64,000 nt of DNA from Tuctoria greenei. Its lineage: Eukaryota; Streptophyta; Magnoliopsida; Poales; Poaceae. Positions 20,349-33,342 of the stretch are shown here, one piece after another. The stretch spans positions 3,534,001 through 3,598,000 of the forward strand of contig JAYESD010000001.1 in NCBI GenBank assembly GCA_036927565.1. Direction: 5' to 3'. Position 1 is the stretch's first letter. Every line of letters begins with the position of its first letter. Both the position numbers and the translations under genes were made by a program. Under the pieces are notes generated by a model that saw only the letters and a list, made by a program, of their open reading frames with translations, was not told the origin of the DNA and ran no database searches.

Positions 20349-20626
20349 TACTAATCATCGAAGCATCAACAGCCTATTTTAGTAATTGACTGGCACCCCA
20401 GTCGTCGATCATGCCGAGGTTGAAGAATAACTTTGGTTGCTGTCCTGAACCCTATTCTCTGTGTACCTCGCTAATCGCTATCGCCGCAACAGTGCTTACT
20501 AGTACTATTTTACCTATAAATATTTGTAGTTATTTTCGCAGGTTTGTCTGATAATCTACTAAATTATGCGAGTTTTCGGTCCAATGATCAATGAATCAGT
20601 ACTTCCTATATGTCTCTAAAAAAATA

Positions 20627-20726
20627 CTCCCCCCGATCAAAATAATTGACATTCAGACAACACTCAGCAATTCATTTTAGTTCATCTAGTTGTCTGAAAT
20701 GTCAATCAATATGAATCACGAGAGAG
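20627..20726. mobile_element. Degenerate Stowaway MITE
   Basis: TA-flanked. Starts CTCCCCCCGATC and shows the internal inverted repeat TTGACATTCAGACAAC / GTTGTCTGAAATGTCAA. The right end has decayed (CGAGAGAG). It abuts the copia insertion at 20738. Confidence 0.7.
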
Positions 20727-20737
20727 TAGCATGATAG

Positions 20738-23700
20738 TGTTACAAATAATGAGCTTGTATTGATCAGGAGACAGGAGACCTCTATAAATAGATGTACAGG
20801 GATGATCAATAAACATAAAAGCCCTTATGCAAAAGGAAAATATAAAACACACCCCTACACCTCTAACACCCCCCCCCTCAAACTCAAGGTGTGTCACGAA
20901 CACTGAGTTTGGAGAGATAAAAACAATGTTGAGCTCTGGTCTGTGCCTTCGTGAAGAAATCAGCTAGCTGAAGCTCTAAAGGCACACACTGAAGATCAAC
21001 AACATCATCTTGTATCTGCGCTCGTGTATAAGAAGCATCAACACCAATATGCTTGGTAAGCTCATGCTTGACCCGATCACGAGCAATGCTGATAGCACCT
21101 GTACTGTCATATAAAAGGAAAGTCGGCATACCAACAGAAACACAAAAGTCCTCAAGCAACCACCGTAACCAAGTCACCTCTTCACTCACAAGAGTCATAG
21201 CACGCAACTCAGCCTCTGCACTCGAACGAGAAACTGCTACATGTTTCTTAGTCTTCCAATCAATGAGGGAACCACAAAAAAAAAACACAATAGGCAGAAA
21301 GAGATCGACGGTCAGAGGGATCACTAGCCCAAGTAGCATCAGAATATGCTTTGAGTTGTAGAGAGCTAGAGCGTGAAAAGAACAGATGTCTAGAGATAGT
21401 CCCACGAAGATAACGCAAGACATGAAGCAAGTGACTATAGTGAACCTGGGTGGGAGCAGAAACAAACTAACTCAGAATGTGAACAGAGTACGAGATATCA
21501 GGACGAGTGATACCAAGGTACACGAGACTCCCTACAATATGACGGTAACGAGTAGGATCATCAAGAGGCTCACCATTAGTGGCCTGAAGATGGACATTGA
21601 GTTCCATGGGAGTCTCAACAATCCGATGATCAGTAAGAGAAGCCCGATCAAGAAGATCCTGAATGTACTTTTCTTAAGACAGATAAATTCCCTTAGAAGA
21701 GGAGGAAACCTCAATCCCAAGAAAATAGCGAAGAGGACCAAGATCAGACATAATAAATTGCTCACTGAGACGGGCCTTCACAAAGGCTATATACTCTGAA
21801 TCATCTCCGGTGATGATCATGTCATCAACATAGAGAAGAAGAAGAGTGCGGCCACGTGATGAAGTATGCAAAAAAAAACGCTGGATCATGAGCACTGGCA
21901 GAGAAACCAAGAGCGGTGACCACAAACGCAACGCGCTAAAACCAAGTACGAGGAGCCTGCTTAAGGCCATAAAGAGAACGCCGAAGGCGACAAACCATAC
22001 CCTCAGGAACAGAATACTCAGGTGGTGGCTGCATATAAACCTCCTCATGCAGCTATCCATTAAGAAAAGCATTATTTACATCAAGTTGAGAGATGGACCA
22101 ATCACGAACAGAGGCCACAACAAGCAGAGTACGAACTGTGGTCATGTGAGTGACAGGAGCAAAGATTTCATCATAGTCACGACTTTGTTCCTGCTGGAAG
22201 CAACGTGCAACTAATCGAGCCTTATATCGCTCAAGTGAACCACCCGAGCGGGTCTTAACCTTATAAACCCACTTACAGGTGATGGGCCGAACACGTGGGG
22301 GCAAGGCACAATTTCCCACGTGCCAGTGTGCTCGAGAGCAGCAATCTCCTCAGCCATCGCATGCTGCCATTCCTGATGAGGAACAACATCACAATACGTA
22401 GCCAGCTCAGGAAGAGCAGTAGCAGCAAAGCTAGAGGGAGAGTACGATCAGGAGGTTGGCAAGAACGATGACCTCGTCCAAGTGGCTGCTCAAGAGAAGA
22501 ATCATCAGAAGGAGATTATTCCTCAGGAGAAGAAGGCGTATCCGGAGAGTCAGACTGAGCCGGAGAAGCTGAGACATCAGATAACTCAACTGGAGTAGAC
22601 GGCTCATCAGAAGATGGCACATCTGTATGAGACACAACTCATCGAGTATAGACTTGCGTCACCGGAGTCTTCAAAGCATAATCAGGAACCATCGAAGAAG
22701 GTTTCGAAGAAGAGGAGGTCATGGATGGAGGTACTGAGTGTGAAGGAGAAACACTCACAACTGGAGCATCGGGAAGGAAAAGGAACGAAATAGGATCAAT
22801 CACTGATACAGAAGAAGTAACAAAAGATGGTCGAGGATAGAAAGGACGTGTCTCATCAAAAACAACATACCGTGGATTTCTCATCCGTCGACCAACCGGA
22901 TCCCAACAACGATATCCCTTATGCTCCGAGTTGTAGCCTAAGAAAACACACTCAACAGACTGAGCAATTAACTTAGTGCGCTCACGTGGTGCAAGCAACA
23001 CGTAGCACACACAGCCAAAGAGACGAAGACTAGTGTAATCAGGCATCTTGCCTGTAAGACGCTCAAAAGGAATTCCACCTTTAAGGGTAGACAATGGTTG
23101 AATGTTAATTAAGAAAGTGGCTGTAGAAACAGCCTCAACCCAAAAGTGAGGTGGAATAGAAGAGGCAATCGGAAGAGTGCGAGTTGTCTCAAGGAGATGT
23201 CGATGCTTGCGCTCTGTAACGCCATTCTCAGCATGAGCACCTGGACAAGAGAATTGTGCAAGTGTTCCTTGCTCAGAAAGAAAATGGCGAAGAGCATCAG
23301 ATAGATACTCACCAGCAGAGTTAGCTCGAAAAATATGAATATAGGTGTCAAACTGAGTACGGACCATAGTCGAGAATGATTTATAGATAGATAACGCCTC
23401 ACTGCGATGCTTCATGAAGTAGACCCATGTGTGGCGAGAAAAATCATTTATAAAAATGATATAATATTGATGTCCTCCTTTAGAAGCAAAAGGAGCGGGG
23501 CCCCATACATCAGAATGAACAAGATCAAAAGGACGCTTAGACACTGACTCGCTAGAGGGATAAGGAAGTTGAATCTGCTTCCCTAGTCGACAACCCTGAC
23601 AATGAGCTAAAGACTCGGAACTAGAAACCGATCCTAAAACACCTCGACGAACTAGAATGGAGAGGCAAGAGCCACAAAGATGACCCAAACGGTGGTGCCA

Positions 23701-26001
23701 CTGAGCAAACGTCGAAGTGGACGAAGCAGCAAGAGTGGAGCCGACTGAATTGGCATGCGCAGCGGAAGGAAGACGAAGCCAGTCAAGCTCCCAAAGACGC
23801 TGTGAGTCACGACGACGAGGGCCAGTACCAAGCAGGTGACCCGTGGACGATCCTGAACATAGCAACAATCATGATCAAGAATCACTCGACAATCATTATC
23901 AGTGAGTTGACCAGCAGATATAAGTTGCATTGTAAGTCCAGGAACAAAAGAAACAGCGGGAACAACAAAAGAGTCAGATAGAAGAGTGCCATGTCCAATA
24001 ACCGAAAGAGGAGAACCATCGGCAATATGAACAATAGAAGGACGGTACGAAGGACTCAAGGAAGACAAACTTGTACGATAAGGAGTCATATGGAACGAAG
24101 CACCAGAATCAAGAATTCATGGACAAGTACCTGGAGCAGAAGTAGAAGGTGGTCCCTCAGTGGAAGACAAAGAAGTAGCAGCAGTACTCGAAGGCGCAGA
24201 AGACTGAGTCACAGAACCAGCAGCCCCCAATGGTGCAGAAGTAGCAAGGCGACGAAGAAGCATGAGTATCTGGGCATCCGTAGTAGCAGCACTCACCTGA
24301 GATCCTCTAGTACTAGCACCACCAGCACCCTGTGAAGACCAACGAGTCTGAGTCTTCTTCTTTTTGAAATAAGACGTCTCCTCATGACCATCTTTGCCGC
24401 AGTAATCATAATGACGAGCACCACACCCCCTTGGCGTAGAAGAAGGGGAAGTCGAAGTCATCACCGTCGACGGAGAGACAATATGCACCAGTGTCGAAGA
24501 GCGGGCTGCCAATACTGAAGTAGGACGCATCAATCCGGCAGCCTGAAGACGAGTCTCCTCATTATGAACACTCGTTAGAGCATCCATAAGAGAAACATAG
24601 AGGTGACGAGCAAGCAGCTGAGCACGAAGAGACTCAAACTCGGCACGAAGACGAGTCAGAAAGTCATAGGTGCGTCGAAGCTCAAGTGCAGCCTTCTGAT
24701 TCTGACAAGACGAACATGTATCTGTCGACAACCGAGGACCAAGAGCATCAAGCTGACGCCAAATAGCAGACATCCGATCGAAGAACTCCTCTACTGAAGC
24801 ATCTCCCTGCTGCAACAACTGCTCCTGACGAATAGCAGCAAGGTAGGTAGACTGTCCAGTAGGCTCGTAGCGAGAGCGAAGAAAAGCCCACATCTGATGT
24901 GCAAACTCAAACTCAACAATGTCTGCAGCCAGAGGATCCTCCATAGTGGCAGCAAGAATAGCAGCAGCTCGAGCATCATCATCCAACCAAGTTTTGTATA
25001 AGCTGAGGTGAGACTAGTACATAGAAAAACATGCCTCATAATCTATGAGCAGCTTCTTCTTATCATCATCAGTAGCCTTGTATGGAATAACAAGCTCAGA
25101 AGGAACTGCAAATAGGACGGACATTTGACATCGCCCGTAAGATACACCCAAAGTCGAAGACCGCGCATGTGCAGACGCATACGAGGAACCCAACCACGAT
25201 AATTGGTGCCATCAAATAGCACCAGACACCGTAGGACTGAAAGTCCGCCCGAAGAAGTCATCATGATGAAGATGATCAACGATGACAAAAGGGCAAAAGA
25301 AACGAAGATAGAAAGAGAGAGAAAGAGAAAAAATATGATAATAACAATAATTTATATTCTTTTCTTTCTTTTTTTTACCTAGCCGCCCACAACATGCGGC
25401 TGGATCAGAAACCCTAGCCGCCGAAACACAGGTAGCCGAGTGAAGTCGGCAACAACCCACTCTTCAGCGGTTACCGCACCAGCCGGTGGAAGCCCCACAC
25501 GGCCGACGGATCAGGCGGGCACCGCGCACGCAAGGAGCAATCGCGGCTGGCGCGTCTGTCGCGATTGGCGGATCCAAGCCTCACGCGCCCGGCGGTCCTG
25601 TAGGCGCCCGAGTGGCGACAAATCCACGGGCGTGCTTCAGCAGACGCGCCAAACGGCGACGAGATCCGGACGGGAGCGACAAAATCCGGACGGGAGCGAC
25701 GAAATCCGAATGAATTCAGAAGATAAGAAACGGCGACGAGATCCGAACGCAAGCACGCCGGGAGGGAACGTCGGAGCCAGCAGGAATAGCTGACGAAGAG
25801 CCGACAGGATAGTCGACAGTCGACGGAGAGAAGCCGACTGAAAAACTAGATCGATATTTGGCTCTGTACCATGTTACAAATAATGAGCTTGTGTTGATCA
25901 GTAGGCAGGAGACCTCTATAAATAAATTTACAGTGATGATCAATAAACATAAAAGTTCTTATGAAAAAGGAAATATAAAACACATCTGTACACCTCTAAT
26001 A
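20738..26001 (-). mobile_element. Ty1/copia retrotransposon with ~130 bp LTRs (Ale/Retrofit-like), decayed
   Basis: LTRs are 20738-20868 (131 bp, TGTTA...TAACA) and 25872-26001 (130 bp, terminal CA mutated to TA). The flanks are GATAG and GATAT, a likely 5 bp target duplication with one change. Minus orientation follows from the PBS beside the right LTR (TGGTACAGAGC, initiator-Met type with a small deletion) and the polypurine tract TTGAGGGGGGGGG beside the left LTR. Tiny LTRs and a terminal ADFFTKAQTRAQH...LSKLSVRD block fit the Ale/Retrofit lineage (from memory). Confidence 0.9.
20884..25261 (-). pseudogene. Broken copia gag-pol
   Basis: Read on the minus strand from MTSSGG at 25261. Gag has a damaged zinc knuckle (YCGKDGHEETSYF, cysteines lost), at about 24420-24360. 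Next come a protease region (DSGAS...TPYRTSL), the pre-integrase HHRLGH, and integrase with HSDVWGP but FINDFSR and RANSAGEY. In the last two, Asn sits where the family has Asp, so two catalytic positions look lost. RT has YVDD (LLLYVDDMII, 21810-21840), and RNase H ends near 20884. Several frameshifts and stops split the frame (near 25040, 24117, 23650, 22640, 22050). It cannot make a functional polyprotein. Confidence 0.9.
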
Positions 26002-26006
26002 GATAT

Positions 26007-28126
26007 AGGACGATGTTTTCACCTGTCAATTGGTGACAGGATTGTGCTAGATCGCTCAAAGGCGGAGGCTAGTTGCATTTAATTCGAGTCGCGATGCAAT
26101 CACCGTTCAAACCTCACCGGTGACCCCTAGTAGTCGTCGGTGAGAAATCTTGCACCGAAAATGGTCCTCCATGAGTCCATTTTCTTCTCCTGCCATGGAC
26201 GAAGCGAGCGTGTCGAGGCTGACGTACGTAGACGAAGAGCTAGGCTGCTTGTTATGAAGAGAAGATGAAGCACAACCACCTGAAGAAAGTAGACGTGTAT
26301 GATTGCTGTCCACCGAGAGAGCAAGATAGTATAGCTAGTGAGACGCGAGGCCAGCAAGTCGCAAAGCTGCCGATCGCGTGACGTGCGCGTAAAGTCAGCT
26401 AGCGCCGTGGCGCGTCAACGTGCGGCGACGTGGACGACGGCGACCGGAGGAGGAATATTTCCGACGGCCCGTCAGCGTCCGCTGCAAAGCGCTCGGCGAT
26501 CGATCTTTCGATCACGCTCGCTTCGGTTCACCGTACGTTCACGGCGCTTTCTGAACGAACCATGAGTTCGTGATGCGCCAGTGGCAGCTGATCTGAACTT
26601 TGCAGCCATTTGAGCTGGAAGCGTGTCTCTGCAAACAGAGCAGAGCCACCCATTGGTGGGTGAGTCCTGGTCTTGGCATATTAGCATGGCGCACCGTTGA
26701 TCGGCTCCAACGTGCGCCTGGCAGCGAACGGGACCATCACGGGGCGGGCACGCAGCGGCGCTGCACGCTAATGTACAGGTCTGAGGTCTCGCCCGCCCAA
26801 CATAATGCAGCACACGTGCCTGGGCCTGCCAATGCCGATGCCGCCGAACAGAAGGCGTGTACGTTTCTTCGCGCGCAGTCGAGCGGACGTCGATCTCAGC
26901 CCTGGTCAAACAATTGATGTAGGGCTAATACGGATCGGTCCAGTCGCGGATCGTACCCGGCGACGGCAGCGTCGCCGTCTGCGGGTTCACACCAGCGACC
27001 GACGGGAGCGTGTGGTCCTTCCACGGTTCCACCCATCCTCGCGTGGCGCCGTCCGAAACGTCGTGCCGCTGCATGCGCATGCCTCGTCAGCTCGTTCCCG
27101 TCAACGCGCGGCTGTACGTACGTGCTGCGACGAAATAGTGCAGGCAAGAAGTAGCAAAGCGGAGCAGGCCATTTAACATGACGTGAACGACGCGAGCAAG
27201 CGTGACATCTAAACAACTCATGTGTCGCGCAAAAGGGCTCGCAAAGTAGCTAGCGCGGCGGGCATGCATCCTGAAAGCTCATTTGGTCAATATACGCGCG
27301 CGCATAGGCGGCGAGTCAACAATTTGTTGATTTATCGGCGCGTAGGTGACCACTTGGCACCAACCCGTGCAACTGCGATTCTGTATCGGCTTGGTCTTCC
27401 GCTGTCTCCTGCTGCGTTATTTTTTTTCTCTTTGGAGAGGGGCCACGGGCACCATTTTGCTGTACCAGTTAATTAATCTTGTTGACTTGGAGGACCTGCT
27501 ATCTCTACTTGTCCTCACCTTGCACCATCATCGTTTTTTTTTTTGACGCAAAATCATCGCTTCTTTCATGCATGGTCATGTATCATCCAGCTCAGAGTCA
27601 GAGCACATCCAGGGGCTGGCATCGCCACCATCTACGTTGCACACCAATGGACCACACTGTCGTTTCTCTACATGCATGTCACAGTTTGGTTTCAGGTTAC
27701 CTGAAATGTCATTCAGGTCTAGCAGGTAGCGGATCAGAGCCCAGGGTGAAGAAACTTTAACTAAACCCGGGTGCTTCATTCTTTCTCGCTTTGCTTCTCC
27801 AGTGCACGCCACCGCGAGTCCGCGACCAATCTATTAATCCAGCCGCGCACGGCCAGGCCACGAGTCAAGTGCGACGACGTGAGGGGTTTCCACGATCACA
27901 GGGATCATGCCTCAAGGATTAGGTGCTGGGAAGGTAAAACGGCAATAATTGTTGGTTACCTTAACTCAAAGACTTGAGACATTTGGCTCCGTTGGCACTG
28001 AAGAATCTGCAGTCTCCGGATGGAAAGGGATTGGTTGTTGAAGGGAGGCATCAGTTCAGTCAATCAGTCTTCACCACAGACCTTTTTAAATTCCTTTTGG
28101 CTATCACGTAGATACATACTATTATA
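26007..28126. other. Intergenic region, GC-rich in part
   Basis: 2.1 kb. 26330-27200 is GC-rich and open in several frames on both strands, but no frame shows a domain, a signal or splice logic. At 27527-27559 the 7-mer ATCATCG flanks a run of Ts plus GACGCAAA, possibly another minute reverse-oriented retroposed insert. No gene is supported. Confidence 0.45.
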
Positions 28127-28128
28127 TA

Positions 28129-28212
28129 CTCCCTTTATCCCTAAAAGTCTGTCGTTTTTAGAACTAGATTTAGTTTTAAAAACGACATCCTTTTAGGAAT
28201 GGAGAGAGAGAG
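28129..28212. mobile_element. Stowaway MITE
   Basis: TA-flanked, starts CTCCCTTTATCCCTAAAA and ends with its near complement (TTTTAGGAATGGAGAGAGAGAG). 84 bp, with CGTTTTTAGAACTAGATTTAG in the loop as in common grass Stowaways. Confidence 0.85.
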
Positions 28213-28214
28213 TA

Positions 28215-29540
28215 CACACTACATATAGGGTAGAACTGCTATAATTGCATGCGCAATTTGCAGTTAGGCTCAGTAAAATGTGTCGCGACTCACTAATACT
28301 ACTGTGTAAAATCCTTTAATTAAACGTGCCGGTGCGGGTCTCTACACTGAACCATCTCCGTTCTTTGTTAATAGTTGTGTCAAGTAGCACTGTTGTCGGA
28401 CTCGCCACAGGAATCCAGCACCCGACAAAAAATATGTGCTCTGTGTGTGATTTGTTTACTAATCAGACGGAGCATCCAGTTCATTTCCAATTCCAAATGT
28501 GATGCAGTGTCAAATAAAGATGTTGTAGCATCCTTGTCACCCCTTGCAGCCAAATAATTGTGGCGACATTAATTGCACCGGACGCATCATTTCCACAAAC
28601 TTATATGAATATATGTAGTTGCTCGATCAGAGCATTATCCTGCTAGATTTGGCAGACAGTTAAGCATACGTAGGAACTCCTTTTCCACACAAACGCTTCC
28701 ACTTTGAGGTACTACTAGAACTCTGAATTTCTGAAGTGATAATCGGTTCTTGCATCAAGCAGGCATCGGTTGGTTTGAGTACTTGCTGACCATATCTTTT
28801 TACGAAGTAGGGTGGATAAAGAAGTGAATTTGAACTCTACCCCATCTCCGGCCGTTGGGTAAGTAACACCACGAATTGTGTAGGCGTATTGCAGTGGATC
28901 AGAACAGCTTAGCATCCCGTGCTGGCACTGGTTCGTCATCACCACAAGAAGTTTAATTTTCAATTAGCGAATCCGCTCGCTGTTTGATCAACGACGAGAG
29001 AGGCGCCGTACAGACGAAAAAGACAACGAGTAGGTGGTCCATTTCTTCTCTTATTTTTCCTACTTCATTAGAGCAAATGATGAGTAGGTAGTAGTTACGT
29101 GTAATACGAAGTAAAGGCCCATGATACGAGGAAATATTCCGAAAGCAAATATATACATAAACATTTAAAAAAAACTTCTCTGAAAAATATGCATAGTTTT
29201 CTCTGTTTGTCAATGTCTATGTGATATCAACATCTTAACGACCGGGGAAAATAGCTTGAGTGGTACATCTCCAAAATCCAACATTTTGCAATTTGTTTAC
29301 CGTTTGACATTATTTAAAACTAGGAAAATTGACAGAAAAATTCGTGTCAATGCCAAGTTAGTACACATTCTTCCGGCTTTAATGCGTCAGCTGTCGATGA
29401 ATTTCCAGACATGGCAGTTTAAAGAAGATAGCAACAGAGAGATACTGTCAACGAATCCAAAGCTGCAGGCACTGAAAACTTCAACAGTCATGCTGCTGTG
29501 GATCATAGTTATATATTTGTCCGTACTCTGAATTTGAGCA
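28215..29540. other. Intergenic, AT-rich, no supported gene
   Basis: 1.3 kb between a Stowaway and the hAT derivative. The short frames (for example 28375-28557 and 29256-29531) have no recognisable features. Confidence 0.45.
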
Positions 29541-29548
29541 TTTAATAG

Positions 29549-30092
29549 TAGGGGTAGGTGTTTGGTCTACCCGATATTTCGGTTTGGTTATTTTGGTCTT
29601 TTTCAAAAATCGGTTTTTTGAAATCACTACCCGAATTGTTGTAGTAATATTAGGTACCTAATAATTTGGGTCCAAAATTTCGGTTCGGTCTTCAGTCCTA
29701 CCCGATATATTCGAATTATACATTATATCCATGTCATGTTTGCACAAATTTAATATGATTCATAAATTTAATCTCATAAGATAATTTATTATAAATTGAC
29801 AAAATCACAAATAAACGTTTAAATCAAACAACTTCACACATCACAACTTGAAAATAAAATATCAAAGTTTGGATTGGTCATAGTTTAGCACACATAATTT
29901 AACATATTATTTTATGGACCAACTATTTGGTTATTTCTGTTACCCGAGGGTGGTACCCGATTCCGAAATTTATTTTTCGGTTATTTATATTCGCTACCCG
30001 AAAAGTACTCGGTACCCGCTATTACGGTCTTTTCATTTCCAGTCTCGGTTTTTTCGGTTTCAGTTTTTCGGTCTCGGTTTTTTCCACCCCTA
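29549..30092. mobile_element. Non-autonomous hAT element (544 bp)
   Basis: Ends TAGGGGTAGGTG and, inverted, TAGGGGTGGAAA. The flanking octamers TTTAATAG (29541-29548) and TTTAACAG (30093-30100) match at 7 of 8, the target size of the hAT superfamily. The subterminal parts repeat CGGTTTTTTCGGT/ACCCGAAAA words on opposite strands. No transposase is present. Confidence 0.8.
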
Positions 30093-30164
30093 TTTAACAG
30101 TTTGTTACCAGGTTGCAGTCCACTTCCAGTTCTGCTATATATCCCTTAGTCGACCTAACACTAA

Positions 30165-30959
30165 GACCGTTCGCACTCGTCCACCTTTAAAATTCACCTG
30201 TAAAAAAATATTATTCTTATTTACAGTCATCTCTAAAATATTCTTACCTTTACAGTTTTTTTCTCCGCACTCGTTCACCTCTATATCGAACCTCTATATC
30301 AACTGACATCTATTTTATATTATATCATACAACTATTTTTTCTCCCTTCTTGTCTCTCTTTCATCTTCTTCCTATTTTTTCTCTCTTTATTTATCTTTTT
30401 ATTCATTTTCCTTTTTTTCTTTTCTCTTTTTTTTTCTCTTTTATTTGTCTCTAGTATTATCTCTCTCCTCTACAGTTCCAGAAGCTTCCCGGCAAGATTC
30501 CCGTTATCAACAAAGACCTTACCGGCGTGGAAAGGATATTTCTCTACCAATGCCGATGGTTGGCTCGCCCAGCTCACCACATCTCCCGTCCCAGCCCCGT
30601 GCTCGGCCCCTCCCCGCGCTCGCCTCGCCCTTCTTGTCGGCGAGTGAAGTCCTCGTTGATGCATCCTCGCTTTCCATTGACTCCTCCCAGCGCCAAACGC
30701 CGCCCCTGCGCTGAGCGGCGCCGCGCGCTCGCCCCCGCGCACAAATCCCCGTCGATGGCATCTCCTCTGCCGCATATTCTCCGTCGTTCTCGCCGTCCGA
30801 GCGTTGTATCGCCAGTCTCGCCGAGCGCGCGAAGCCAACCGTCGTCCAATCGCAGCGTGTGTCAGAACTCCACATTTGGAGGTGAATTGTGCAAGCCACG
30901 ATTTTAAAGGGCTCTAAACTCTTCCGATGCGGGCGGGCGCACGCTATGGTGTCGGCCTC
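30165..30959. mobile_element. Probable PIF/Harbinger-related element (795 bp)
   Basis: The left end GACCGTTCGCACTCGTCC is preceded by TAA (30162-30164). The right end GGTGTCGGCCTC is followed by TAA (30960-30962). The left 150 bp match, in opposite orientation, the right end of the MITE at 33343-33657 (TCGCACTCGT, CACCTCTATATC). The GC-rich interior 30480-30900 is unlike that MITE. The right boundary is less certain than the left. Confidence 0.55.
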
Positions 30960-30962
30960 TAA

Positions 30963-31692
30963 ATTTACAATCGAGGGCAATATACAGGTGGTCGCTGCGA
31001 ACAGCCTTACAGTATCTGTAAAAAAAAGTACTACTAAGCCCATTTGTTAGATCTGTTATAGGTACAGAGCACCAATGAGCAGTGGATTTGGTTCGAAGCA
31101 AAGTGCTCATTTTGCTCTGTTCCCTACTGTCATCTAAGTATGATTTGGGCAAATCATAAAAGAAAGAATCTGTATTTTACCTATCACTGTCCCGTTTAAT
31201 CTCCTTTTTTTTTTGCTTTTCGGAAACATGTTTTCCCCTGTCCGTACACAGGCCGCTGTCTGACGCAAACCATGTCGCAAAAATCCAATTCACGCTACCA
31301 AGCTATGTACACATGTCTTATCGGGGCGAAAGCCACGCGATCGCCAGCGGCATCTGGGCATCCAGCTTTAACGCCCTGATGGGAAAGCGAGGCCCCCACC
31401 GTGATCCCATGAGGCCCCACGAGATCGCGCCGTCCAGAGGCCACTCGGCGTCCGCCTTTCGTGCCGCGGACACGCAACGCGACGCCGGCCCTCCACTTTG
31501 TTGGGAGTTCGCCGGAGCGAAAGGCACCGAAGCGTAAGGCAGGCTCCGCCGTGGTGTTTGGTGTTTGGTGAGGCGAGTCTGCGCCGGTGGGGTCGTGCGC
31601 GCCGCGAGCGCGACACGGGCACGGCTTGTGTCACCTGTCGCGCGCGTCAAAGGACGCGAGCTTCCACCGCGCGTGTTTCACCGTGCGCGCGC
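30963..31692. other. Upstream region of the MYB gene at 31869
   Basis: 0.7 kb without a supported gene. Turns strongly GC-rich from 31310 toward the MYB promoter. The open frames at 31300-31650 on both strands have no family features and reflect base composition. Confidence 0.45.
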
Positions 31693-31702
31693 GTATATAT
31701 AC
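31693..31702 (+). promoter_or_regulatory. TATA box of the MYB gene
   Basis: GTATATATAC sits in a GC-rich setting about 170 bp before the ATG at 31869, the only TATA-like stretch nearby. Confidence 0.55.
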
Positions 31703-31868
31703 GCCGCGCCGCGCGCACGCCCTGTCAGTGCCACTGGCTGCAGCTTTCATTCCGCTTCCACAGGTCCGATACAAAGTGCGGCACTTATCGTCGCAGCTCG
31801 CAACATCGCTCGATCACACGGACGAAGAGCTTGTTAAGCTGTTCGGACTTCGGAGCCAGCTGCGACGG

Positions 31869-33194
31869 ATGGGGAAAGGCCGGGCACCGTGCTGCGCCAA
31901 GGTCGGGCTGAACAAGGGCTCGTGGACGAAGGAGGAGGACATGCGGCTCATCGCCTACATTCGGAAGTACGGCCACGCCAACTGGCGCGCTCTGCCCAAG
32001 AAAGCAGGTACGTGCCGCCGTTCGTCATCAGCAGCAGCGGCGAGCATGCAATGATGATTATCGGAGATGTTAATGGTTTCGAGTTCCATATAGGTTTACT
32101 GCGGTGCGGGAAGAGCTGCCGGCTGCGGTGGATCAACTACCTCCGGCCGGACCTAAAGCGCGGCAACTTCACCGCCGAGGAGGAGAAGACCGTGATAAAG
32201 CTGCACGCCATGCTCGGCAACAAGTACGGCGCACTAGTGTGTTCGAATAACTCGGTTGACCGTTCTTGAATTGAGTCCGAGAGAAGTCGAGGCTGACTGA
32301 CTTGAGTTTGTGTCCAGGTGGTCTAAGATTGCGGCGTGCCTGCCGGGCAGGACGGACAACGAGATCAAGAACGTCTGGAACACGCACTTGAAGAAGCGGG
32401 TGGCGCCGTGCGGGGAGCACGAACACAGCGCCAAGAAGAAGGATAGGAAGTCCGAAGGCGCCGAGGCGACGGTCCTGTCGCCGTCGCCGCCCTCTTCCAC
32501 GACGACGACAACGACCAACTGCTCCAGCGGTGACTCCGGCGCCGAGCAGCGGAGCAACGCGAGCAAGAAACCGGACGAGCTGGACCTGAAGAACCTTGAG
32601 ATCCCCATGCTCGAAGCCGGCTTCGACTTCGACATGCTGGTGGATCCTGTGCCGGAGCTCTGCTCATGTCCGCCTGTGTCCGTGCCGACGTCACCATGCG
32701 CGTCGTCGACGTCCCCGCCGGCACCCGCCCGCGGCGTGGATGACGAGCTGCCGCCGGAGATCAAAATTGACCAGGAGCTGTGGAGCGTCATAGACGGCGA
32801 CGGAGGCAACAGCGCCGGCTCGTTCACCGGAACCCCGGCGGCGGCGTGCCACGGCAATGCAATCGGGGCCAACGCCGCCACGACCAGCCAGGAGGCCCAG
32901 GAAGAGGACGGAAAGGAGTGGTGGTTGGAGAACCTGGAGCGGGAGTTGGGCCTTTGGGGCCCAATGGAAGACTACCATTACCCAGTGGGCCCACTGGGCC
33001 TCGCCCATTCGGATCCACTTCCTGCCATGGTGCAGGACCCAGTGACCTGTTACTTCCAAGCGGGACCCAACGCAGCCACGTTCCAGAGACCCGAACTTAC
33101 AAGTAACAGCAGACGAAGTTGTGAGATCATTACCAATTTCAGTTTCCTTTCTTTCATAGAGGGAAAACCTCAACACAAGATCGAACGCATATGA
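31869..33194 (+). CDS. R2R3-MYB transcription factor (subgroup 2/3-like), three exons
   Basis: Exons 31869-32007, 32094-32223 and 32318-33194 have GT-AG borders at the two classic plant MYB positions (AG|L in R2 and GNK|W in R3) and give 381 aa. It begins MGKGRAPCC. R2 (about 14-64) holds the tryptophans of GSWTKEED and ANWRALPKKAG. R3 (about 67-115) ends in PGRTDNEIKNVWNTHLKK. The C-terminal part is Ser/Pro-rich, with acidic tryptophan motifs EIKIDQELWSVID and WWLENLERELGLWGPMED. These recall activation motifs of subgroup 2 (MYB13/14/15) and relatives of MYB58/63, involved in stress responses, stilbene or lignin synthesis. The bHLH-binding signature of anthocyanin MYBs is absent from R3. It is nuclear and binds AC-type promoter elements (family knowledge). 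Subgroup placement is tentative. Confidence 0.92.
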
Positions 33195-33342
33195 TCGACA
33201 CCAGCATATACTTGTATTGTAGAATTGTACAAGTGCATGGCACACCAGGAGTATACAAACTCAATACGAAAGTCGTCGATGTAGACATCATAGACGTACT
33301 GAATGGAGACAGTTAGACTAGTACTGTATGCACATACCTTTA

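Noticed and set aside
26340..27220. GC-rich overlapping open frames on both strands, up to 145 aa
   Set aside because: No domain, signal, codon pattern or splice logic. Open frames are expected from the base composition.
31300..31650. Several 60-110 codon frames upstream of the MYB gene
   Set aside because: Overlapping on both strands in GC-rich promoter DNA; none resembles a protein family.
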